A stretch of DNA of 64,000 nucleotides from Triplophysa rosa (taxonomy: Eukaryota; Chordata; Actinopteri; Cypriniformes; Nemacheilidae). Position numbers and translations under genes: made by a program. Where the stretch lies: positions 6,641,069-6,705,068 of the forward strand of contig NC_079895.1 of the NCBI RefSeq assembly GCF_024868665.1, given 5' to 3'. How positions within the stretch are numbered: position 1 is the first letter of the stretch; every line of letters starts with the position of its first letter. Of the stretch, positions 43,601 through 55,600 are shown piece after piece. The notes beneath the pieces were generated by a model. It was not told the origin of the DNA. It searched no databases and worked only from the letters and a program-made list of their open reading frames with translations.

Positions 43601-46600
43601 GCAATTTTCCATAGACATGTACACACTGTGGCCAAATGTAAGGTTTTGGAAAATTTGTATTAAATTTTTTTTTTCCCCTTTCATTTGGTGACATTACAGA
43701 AACATACACACTTCACCTTAACACAAAAAATAACAGAAAAATTGCTTAGATGATCAAATACCAAATGTGTGTGAATTATGCGTCCCAAATGCTGAAACGC
43801 TGATTTTGAACAATCAAAAAAAAAAAACAGCAACTAACCAAAATTATATTTTTTAATTCATTACCAGCAATGCAAACTGTTTGTAAAATAAGTGGCTATA
43901 GCAAATGAACGAAATCTAACATATGAAGCAAAGAACTAAAACGACAAGTCAACCAAGTGCAAACAAGCACTCTAACGAAAGCAAAACAAAACAAAACAAC
44001 ATGGGGAATGAGGAATGAAGGATGTCATGACGAGCGAAGCATAAAACAACACACTTCTGACAGACAAGGACGATTTTCTTTTCATTACAAATCTAGGGAC
44101 AAGAAGTGTGAGGATTTTAGCTTGATCTGGCATCCCAGCGGGTTGCCATTTAAAAAAATAATTTATGAATGCATGCCGGTGGCCCCAAATGATGAACCAG
44201 GGGAGGGGTCATGCAGGTCACCTGACTGGCCCACGGGTTCAGCCGTGGACAACGCGCTGGTGGAGCGAGAGTGACGTCGGGAGGCTGCAGGGGACAGGAA
44301 AAGGGGCGACACCCCAGGGAAGGTTAGTGCTACACTACAAACACTAAGTGCCATCTCCCATACACGTCACATCCAACATGCCACAGGCAACTAGTCAACT
44401 ACATATCTACAAGACTGAAGACCAAGCGCCGAGTCTTCCCGCTGTAGAACAGACAACGTTTACAAGCAGATTACACTCATTGCGAAGCTCATTGCAGTAT
44501 TTTGTTTTGCTATTTCTTCGCAATGTTATTTTTAAGATCAGACCAGCAACATTTGTAACCACAGATTATAAGATAAAATCACAAATTCTATTTTGATGGA
44601 CAAACCAACACAACAAGCACTTGATGTATTTAGGGCTGTCACGATTATTAAATAATCGTCTCATCGTGATTGTTTGACCTCATGGCTATGGTTTCAGATC
44701 ATCGCAATTATTATTAATTATTAATTAATTCAATTATTTGTCAAGTATGGTGACCCATACCCAAAATGTGACTCTGCATTTAACCCATCCAGAGAGTAGT
44801 GAACACACGCACAGCAAGTGGTGAACACACGTACACCCGGAGCAGTGGGCAGCTATCACTGCAGCGCCCGGGGAGCAAGTAGGGGTAAGGTGCCTTGCTC
44901 AAGGGCACCTCAGTTGTTACCCGCCAGCCCTGGGGATCGAACCGGCAACCTTCTGGTCACGAGTCCGACTCTCTAACCATTAGACCACGACTGCCCCTAA
45001 TTATTGCACATCTCTATAGAAGACGCAAGGGGGTGCCTGCATATTGCTTATTTTAGTGTATATATTTTAACTAAAGCATGGCAATACTTGTAAAACGTAC
45101 CACCACAACACAATCACTTAAAAAAAACTAAATGATATACCACAAAAATAACCTGCAGTACAATTTAATATTATTTAAGATAATCTCAGTTTGAAAACCA
45201 GTCTACCAAAATTTCATTAACATAGAAGTAAACTTTTATTGTAGTCTTGCAAGTGAGAAAAAAAACTGACTAGAAGCACTACTATGACTGATAGCATTTC
45301 AATGGCGGCTTCAATTCACTCCTGATCAGTTTACTTAATTTACAAGTATTTGGCGGTTGTATTATTAAAAGCCTAAACCTTAAATATACGATGACCCAAT
45401 TTTTTCTGATGTATTTCCAAGAAAAAAACATTGTCTTATATTGAGAACAATATGGTCGTTTCAAAGCTGAATAAAAAACGTATGAGAATTAAAGGTCAAA
45501 GCACTAAAACAGACAATTAATCGTGATAATTGTCGAAATCCCTAAAACAGATAATTAATCGTCATAATCGCAATGATTTATTAGACAATTAATCGTCAGC
45601 CAAATTTCCTAATCGTGACACCCCTAGATGTATTACAAGACTTAGATATTAAAACACACAATAGCAGCACAGAATATTTAAGCGCCCTAAACTAAATTTC
45701 CAATAATATTCAATATTCACTGTATTCTGTGATTTTATATAATCTGCACATTATTCACATTATTCATAATGCATATGGCACAATGGCATATAATGATAAA
45801 CTATCAAATAACCCCCCACTTCAAGACCTCCGGGGTCACGGATTAGTGCATGCATGACAGAGGGCAAGAAAGACATCTTTGCATCATTCATACTAGGAAA
45901 TAAGATCCACACAGAGCAAAGCCCAGTAGAACTGTAGGGGAAAGTTTGTGGGTAGGATTTTGGAAGGATAGGTTGTTGTTGTTATCTTGGCTCCATTGGC
46001 CACTTATGCGCTCTACTCACCAAGAGGAGTAAAGCCCCGAGTGGGGCTGGTGTCGCGGCTGCTCTCGCGACTGGTGTCACGGCTGCACCCCTGACTCATG
46101 CTGGGGCGGGGGATGCGACTGCTCCGGGCTAGCGTGCGATAGGGAGAAGTGGCAGGAAGAAGAGCTTTACCACACAGCCTGGCTGTTAGAACACATGTTA
46201 GGGCATTAGTGAGGCCATGGGGTCAGAGAAAGAGCAAGAGTGGGTGTGGAGGGAGGTTGAGTTTGTCAGAGCTTGTTGTTCATGGGGTCCTTCTGGTTTA
46301 CAAAGGTTAACATTTAAAGCAAAGGCTTAAGCTGAACATTTTGAATTAGATTTAGACAACATTAGGGCAGTTTCTTAACATGAAGCATTAAAGGTGCGCC
46401 AAGTAATTTACACCGAGAATGTTCTTTTATATAGAATAAGATGAATCGTTCTTAACACATAAATGAAACTCACTCAGAATGTTGACAATAAATCATACAG
46501 AAGTACTCCGTCTTGCCTCCTACGTGACTAGAGTATCTGACAGAAGACGAATCGCATGTGCTGCAATGTCTTTAATCCTATTGGTAGTAGATGCATCATG

Positions 46601-49600
46601 TCACTGCTCATTTGCATAAAGCTAAACTTTGGAAACCTCCAGAGTTCATGGACAGCAGGTGTTTTCTGCTCATTGCAAATCGTCGTCAGTATAATCTTCC
46701 CTTTAAATGGCTTTAAACAGATATGGCAGCAGTATTGTTTTTATCTTTATAAGCATATTGTATATTAAAGAAGATTAACATATTAACAATTGATATAATT
46801 GATCAATTTAGGTTTGAAACTATTGTGGAAAAACTGATTAGTGTACCTTTAAAATACTCAACAGAAATTCATATAAATGGTTTCATCCGACGCACATGCC
46901 TGGCCTGAAGTTAACTTCAGGTCTGTGTTTGTTGATCGGTCTGGCTAGTGCCTAATAATATAACTATTAATATTTAATTTAATTTGTATTAATATTGATT
47001 TTTATTAATATTTTATTGTATACAAATATTTTATATCATTTTTGTAATAAACAATTTGTTGAATGGGTCGTGTAACTTTGTCGCATTTAAGTTTAGCCAA
47101 GTAACGGTTCTTCTACTGATAACCCAAAATAATACTAACTAGACATACTTTTAACTTGCTAGCTAATGTAATTGACTTGTTATTTCTTTTGCTTGTTATC
47201 AGAAATAATCTACAGTACAGGGTCTCTATTCTTTGCAGATGTGTCCGGGAAGTAAATTTAGGCCACAAGAGCATGTATGCTTAGTAACGTTTGTCTATGT
47301 TGTTGCTTTGAAACCATCAACAGTAGCAAATAATAAATTAAAAAACTTCTGTGAACAAAAATTGCTTGGTGCACCTTAAAAAAAATACATAGACATAAAA
47401 AGACATTTGGTTTAAAAGCATTAATATACACTTGTGAGTAATTGAAAAACTATTACGAATATTCTGAGTCAGATTTATACACACTTTCTTGTTTTACAGA
47501 TAAATGTAATGAGCTCATATAATAAGCAGGAGATTTATTGGTCAGATCTTAAAAAGGCTGCTTTATAAAACCCCATTCACACAGACCGCTGATCCCAGAA
47601 AATTGACATAAAATTGCCAGAGTTCCTTCTGTGTGAACGCAAACGCATCGAGGATTGATCCGAAAAGTGATTCCGGAAAAGGGACCTATTAACATTAACG
47701 GGATCAGTCCCGGAAAGCACCCTGTGTGAACAAAAGGAAGAAATAATGCCGTAAAAGCTGTGTACTGATGACACGCATCTATAATAAATCTTTATTAAGA
47801 TTTAACCAATAACATTACATTGCAGTATATTATGTCACGTGTCTTCACGGGATCATCACGGGATGTGTGTGAACGCACGCACAGATTCCAGAAAATCACT
47901 GGCAGTGTGAATGAACAAAATCTAACGATCCCGGGACAAATTCCTGGACACATTTTCAGTGTATTTTCCACACAAATGAAAACATCTCACAACGTGCTGA
48001 CAAAACACAGTGAGCTCAAAATAAAGCTGAGATGCTGATGGGATGGAAGCAGCTGGCTAATCAGGCCTGTCATCCTTCAATGACAAGTAAATCAATCACA
48101 TACTGGAGACAGAGATGAGAGCCACTGAATCTTTTTTCCCATAAACACTTGCATCAGCATTTTAAATAAATGCTACAAATGCCATAATTCTGCACTGGCG
48201 GAATGTAATGGGATTTGTACTAAATGATGATTCAGCAAATGAAACACTCCAGTTCTTTTCCTTCAATAATGTTACAGAATTTTTTTAGGTTAAAGTCAAC
48301 ATGAAACAGCTTTTGCATCCTTATTAAAAGTGGCTGTATTTCAGAAAGAAACAAGACATTTAACTCAAAAAACAAAATATATTTTGTGTTGAGATGTGAG
48401 TGTGTTGGTCTTACCTAGAGCCAGTCTGCTGGGGCTGGTCTCACGGCTGCAGCCCTGACTTCTAGGGAACCTGGAGTACTTGTCTGAGGGTGTTGTTGGG
48501 GCAGTGGCCCTCGGAATTCTGCCATACGTGTGCCCCAAAAGCTTTCCAGGAGAGCTGGATCGACTGCCGGCTGCAAAGGAAAATATGGAGACTATAAGGG
48601 ATTATACTGTAAGTGACTTGGAGGGTGATCAACCACAAGCTGCTGAGTCTGCTACAAATAATTCTCGATGTTCTGTGACTGTTTTGGTCATTTATGTTTT
48701 TTATAATACAATAATATTAAGAAATGAAGACATGATAATCAAATAGTTGTTTGCGTCATTTGTAACTTTACATTTTCCTTAAAGGGACAGTTCACCCAAA
48801 AATAAAAATTCTGTCAACAACCAACAACTGTTTGGTTTTAAGCGTTCTTTCAAATATCTTTCTCTGTGTTCATCAGAACAAAGAAATTTACACAGATTTG
48901 GAACAACTTGAGAGTGAGTAAATGACTGTTCCAACTGTTCCTTTAATTCCATTTATACCCTTTTGATAAGAGTAAGCTCACATTAAGATCAATGAAATCA
49001 ATGGACATCTAAATATTTGAGAGATACAGACAGAGCTTCAATGAAACACAAAGAAACACAGAGACATCTGCAGGACAAACAGCGTGAGACTGGATCCAAG
49101 GTCTACTTGAGCTGCAGGGGAAACTGAATTCTACACGGGCATATGCATGACATCACATTTGCAAACATTTATAAAGACCCATGTCAAAGCAACAACACAT
49201 AACCGACTATGATCAGAACTGATTCTCTATTTAAACAAATAAAAGTATGATTTTAAAAAAGCAGGACATGCAACATAATGGTAGACATGTGATTCAGGCA
49301 TGCTTCTTCCTGAAGGAGGGGTGGCAGGGTAGCTTTATTCTGATGAAAGGGGTTCTTACCACTAGTGGGGTTAGCTGATCTGGATCCTTGTGTATGGAGG
49401 CGAGGCAATGGACAGGTGAAAAGTAGCCAGTTACAAAAGACGCTTGATGTGACACATGGTTACCCAGCATGCACCAGGCAAGATGTTGTTTGTTCGTGCT
49501 TTAGCAACTTAAATCTAAACATGTGATCGTAAAGCGGCTTCAACTTCGAAATGGTGCCATAAACTTCAAGTTTAGCAAGATGCCAAACCAAGTTGTGACA

Positions 49601-52600
49601 ACATTAAAAAGTTAACAGAGACAAAAATGAAAAATGAGCGTGAAGGCAGGCCAGTGGTTAAGAGTCTGAGCTGCTTTTATAAAAGATGAAAGTTTGAATC
49701 TGCCACGGAGGAGGAATCTTATCATACCAGTTTTACATTTGCATGTTTATAAAAAGCATATTTTAAAATCCATCACATATCTTATTGCATTGTGAAATAA
49801 TTCTCCCAATAATTCTTATTTTTATATCGAGTGTTAAGTTTTTTTTTTTGATAATATTCTCAATGTTATTTTTCAGTAAATCTTCATAACTGTAAAACAA
49901 TGACATTTTAAATCCAAATCAGCATAAATTAAAGACAAGTATAACAAACACTTCCACAACAAATACCTTACAAACATTTTCATATATTTCATATTTGTTG
50001 TGTAACAATGATTTTTTGTAATGAGACTGGGGAATTATACTGTAGTATGTTCTGACTGCAGATGACTGAGGACTAGATAGATTATCCTACACAGACACTT
50101 ACGCTGGGATTGTGACACTACTTTAGCTCTGGTTCGACCACGACTGTCCGTCACTGTGCTGCTGGCGCTGACCGTGCTGCCTGAGCTCTGCCGCCTCGTG
50201 CGAACGCGACCTGCGGGTAAGAAGCAGAGAAAGAGATGAGGCCGTGCAGAACGCTTGAGAAATAGAGAGGTACAGAGTGACGGACAAAGAGACATATTGC
50301 AAAGTTATTAAATAACAACTGTAAGAGACAGAGATACTGAGGACAAACACTGAGGAATTCCCTTGTGATAACAATAAACATATACTGACTTTAATGACAT
50401 GGTGTATGAAAGGTTGGTTTGTAAATAAATGCAATAACTTAATAGTTAATAAAAATAACAATTCTAGTCAATAATTATTATTTTTTATCAAATCATGTTA
50501 AAAAAATACTATCTGCTCTTCATGTAATACTAGTCCCAACAATGAAATGATCTTTTGATACAACTTTTTTCTTATTTTTAAAATTTGAAACAATTATTTT
50601 GCACATTGTGTATGATACCCATAGACTGTATTTTGTCATATGTCAGGAAAAATGAAAATGGTAATCAAAAGTTCCCCAGAACTTTTGCTTGCCTGCATTC
50701 TGTTCAAAAAGAACAGTGTTCAAAAGAACAAATACATTTATAAAGCAATTTTTCCTACTTTGGTAGTCATAGATGGCTAAGAACTGTTTGGTTACAAGCA
50801 TTCTTCCAAATATCTTTCTTTGTGTTCATTAGAACAAAGAAATCTATACAGATTTGGAGTAAATGAGTTTTGAGTAAATGAAGACAGAATTTTCATTTTT
50901 GGGTGAACCGTCACAAACTAAACCAACACCACAATCCATTTAAAGAACCTACAAATAATTAAATACTGAATCACTGGCTAACAACTGGCTAAGATTACAT
51001 ATCCAAGTCAGAAAGATATATACGGCTGTTATTACTCATTATACAATAAGATCAACCAATGGGAATGAGATCACAAACTAAGTGACTTCTTAACGAAAAG
51101 GTTTACAGAAATATCAAAACTCTCATGGCAGATGAACACAAACAAATGATTTAATATTAAATGTTTCCTCTCACAAATGTACCATTTCGCTTTAGACGTT
51201 TATAACCCACAGGAGTCATTTGAATTACTTGAACGATGGATGGATGTGCTTTTTGGACCTTCCCATATAACATGACAGCATTTTAATATAAAATTATTTG
51301 ATTGTGTTTAAACAAAGAAACAAAAAGTCATATACATCTGGGATGGCATGAGAGTGGGTAAATTATGAATTGTCATATTTGAATTATCTATTTGTGGAAA
51401 CCAATAAGATAATATAAACTGCAAGTGATTCTCTGAATGAGCCACTAAGGTACTATCGGGGTGAGGGGGGTGATATCATGCACACAGGTCATGCAGACCA
51501 CTAGTATAGTGAGACCACTAGCAGTACAGAAGAGACAAAACAACACAGCTTGAATCCCTGCGATAGGAAGGATACATCTGATCATTCACACACACATACA
51601 AACACATACACACAAACATCTTACCATCTATTTTACCAGGCGCACCATCTTTATGGCAAAAACACAAAAGAAAAGCAGAGGTGTGCAGGGTGGAGAGGAG
51701 AGGCATAAGAAGCAGAGGTTAGAGTCAGTTAAGCCCGTGGAAGCGTGGAAGACAGGGGTCTGCTGAGAAACAGGCCTTGCATGGAAGCACGCGGGAGCTA
51801 CTGAGTGTTACTGCGGGTAAGGAAATAAAATCTCTTCCATCAGTTAGGAGGAATTATGGAATTAGAAAGCGGAACAGAGGGAACATTACACACAGTAATC
51901 GACAAGTTAGTGGCATCGAGAGATGAGTTCTGCCTGTTGCATAAGACCAAGTTAAAATAACGGTGGGCGAATATTTCATGGAAGAATATTGCTCAGATGG
52001 AACGATGTGTCACAATTTAGCGCTTAAGCATGCTCTTCTGCCATCAAGTGAAAGCTAACATTATAATGATATAGCTATGTTAATATTTTTTACTCTTTTC
52101 TAAAATAACTAGACTGAACTTTTCCCCTTAAGGGATAATAAATGGCAGGATATGTGTGACACGCCCGTCGTTTGTTCCTCATCAGAGAGCAGCTTAATAG
52201 CATCTAGTTTTATTAATGAGCCATAAAAGCCACTGATTTTTATCAGAGTATTTTATTAAAATTCCTAATTAAAGATGAGAGAGAGAAGATAGATAGATAG
52301 TATGCGACCGAGTCTCACCCAGGGAGGCGTAGGAGCCTGGAGGCAGAGCTGCGGCGGAGCTGAAAGGAGACGGGGAGGTTGCGCTGGACATGCGGGATTT
52401 GACGCTGGCGGCCGCGTTAACGTCCACGTCGCTGCGGGACCGCTGGAGAGCGCCGGGTGTTGTGGACACCCTTGAGCCAATGACTTTACCTGAGAAGACA
52501 ACACAATAAGTTTGTATGTCTGCGTTACAAACGTGTGGCGTTAGTATAACGGTGCTTCGCACTTACTTCTGGTAACGGGGGCTCCAATGACAGTATTCAC

Positions 52601-55600
52601 TGAGAGTGGTCGACTGTAAAATTGTAAATAAGAAAGTAGTTTTCAGAAACAGCCAATAGATTCAGACAAAAGCAACAAGACAGTCTAGTTCAAACCAATA
52701 GACTATTTAAGGTTGTCAAGAAGGTTTAAAACAAAGAGCTTGGCACAAACATTGATCCGGCATAATTGCTGTATAATGAAGTTCCCTTCATGTTGTTGGC
52801 AGCAACTTGACATAAGTTTGAATGACAAAAATAACATAGACGGTTACTATAGTGAAATAACAGAGAACTAGACACAAGGCATTTAAAAAGTTGATTTATG
52901 CATCTGCTCTTAACTTTAAAAAGCCAGATTTTGTATTTTATAACTAAACAGCCATGCCAAGCGCATGTTGAAAACAAGAAGCAAATTTCTTGTTTTAGGA
53001 TATTAGGAAATCTTAAGATATTCAAAGCATTGAATTTGGCAACTGTAACTCAATTTCTGATTTTAATTCTGGATGTTATTAAAACATCTCCATTCTAATG
53101 CTTTATGCTTATGAGTTGCAAAACAAAGAAGGAATCATAAAATTAGTCCACTGACAGCATTTGAAACACTTGTCAAAAATGGTCAAATTAAAAGCACATA
53201 AGAATCATCACAATATTTATGCTGCCTTATTTTAAAACGGAGGTGAAATTAATATCCACACAGGTGACACTTTACAATAAGGTTCAGTGTATTAACATTA
53301 GTTAATGTAGTAGCTAATATGAAAATAACAATACACAATACTTCTTCAATTAATAATTTTAGTTCATGGGAACTTTTGCATTTACAAATACATTTTAAAA
53401 AACAAACGTTGTCATTAGTTCAAATCAATTCAATTGGCATTACCAAACATTAACAAAGATTATTCAATGCTAAATTGCTCTTTGTTAGCTCATCTTAGCT
53501 AATGCATTTACTCATGTTAACAAATACAACCTCATTGTAAACATATTTTAACTAATCTAAAATAATCATACAAATATTTACTTTTATATCACAACACCTC
53601 AGTGCCACCAACTTCTCACACCAACATCAAACATGCTTAACACTGTACTAGCCAGACCTTTGCGTTTTTGTAACCACGACAGCACTGTTTGGTGCTTTTG
53701 TGTACAGAAACTGGACACAGGTTGTGATCATTAGAGCTATCAGTCATCACCCTAGTGTTAATGCAAAATGATCTTACTCGCTCTGAACAACAGAGAAAGA
53801 GAATTTAACAATGATGCAGTCTAATATGAGATGAGCTCACTGCTACATATGCAGAGAAGACTTGTCATGCCTAAAAACTGAACCATCAATCTGTGCACAT
53901 GCTCCTATAGCCACAGATAGCAAATCAATTTCAACATGACAAAACATAAATAAGCTATATTTATATAAACTACGTTTTTGATAGTACGTGATAAAAATCA
54001 TCACATGACCCTCACTAAACTCCACTGCATTTTATTGGTCCTGCATTTGCACTCTACACAATCACAATAATGTTGCATCTAATATTATAGTTATACAGGT
54101 GTATATAGAAATGAAGCATCTGTGATATCAAATGTAAGTGAAAACGTGTATGTCTCACTTGAGACTCTCTTGAGAACTGGAGGAGGAGCGGTCAGACTGT
54201 GGGAGAGACACTATGCTGTCTGAGCTCTTCAGGTGAGACTGAAGGGCCTTCTGATATGTCGACTCCAACGCCTGAAACAGAAGCTCTGCCTCCCGACTAT
54301 AATGACCATGGAAACCCCAGTAACACCTACAGAAGACATACAACTCTTATTAGTAAAAGAAATAATCATAGCAACGCTACAAAGGACATGCAACAAAGAA
54401 CAGAGCCCTGTAGATTGAACAATAAAAACACTCTAAATCAATAGAAAATGATCAGGCATTAAACAAATAAAACAACTATAAATGTAAAAGAGACTTACTT
54501 TCTGGCCACAGATCTGGCCTCTGAGTCAGCATCATGGATCCCCTTCTTGATGGTCTCGGTGAGAACCGCCACATGTCTGGGGTAGTAGGGAAACATGTCG
54601 AGTTTCTTATAATCAGTCTTCAGAAGCAACAGTGAATACACTCAGACCCCTTTGAAACTTTCTGAACCTGGCGCCAGACCCTTTTCCCAGTTCTCTAAAG
54701 GCGGCACAGTGGGAAAGAAAGGAGAAGAGGAGCCCGGCTCTCCTTATAAAAGAGCTCTTGGCTCTATTGCCATGGAAACGGCCGGGACGCATGGTTGCCA
54801 CACATCCTTGGCTCATCAATTCAACCCGCGAAAAAAATCATCAGCTGCCCATTCAGCCGAGCTTTGATAAGTAACACACGTTTTCACCAGTTAAATGTCA
54901 CAAAAACGGGAGGGGGGGTTGGCCACGCGAGGAATAAATACATACAGTACCAAGTATTAAGTGACACATCTTGGGCATGAAGGATTTTTACAAAAACCAA
55001 TAACTGCATCTTTGTTCCCATTATAGCCTCAGTGATTTTTCACTGTCTGTACTCACCTCTCAAGAGTGTGTGTCTGCCAGTCCTGCAGTAACACGTCTAA
55101 AAACTCGTAACATCGTCTGATGGAGGGTGACAAGCAGAACATTTCTTTTTAGTTTATTTTCTGTATAAAAATAGCTCAAACGTTGCAATTTATGTGCCAT
55201 TTGTGACATCAAACAGAATTATAATCGATCATACTAGGTCATCAAAGCACAACCAATGACATGAGTCAGGGGGCGGGACAATATGGTTTTCCTATTGAAA
55301 AGCAGATTTGAAAATAGATTCGCCTTTTGACAATTCTGTTTGGTGCTTCTAGTTTCAACTTTTCATGTTTTTAGATCATTTAGAAAAGGCTACTTTACCT
55401 TCGAACAGCGACGGATTTGGAAGTGCAGTTGCTGGTGATAATGGGGATAAGGCGCGGGAAGTGTGTGTGCTGAAAGAGACCAAATAAAGCAAAATTATTT
55501 CTACAAGAACTAGCAACACAAACTTTCTGCTTATGTACAGGAATACAATTCAGTCACTTAGGAGGTTACATTAAAGATAGTAGACAAAAAAGTTGACAAA

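Noticed and set aside
44925..44998. tRNA gene on the minus strand
   Set aside because: The head looks tRNA-like, but it is fused to a SINE body with target duplications on both sides.
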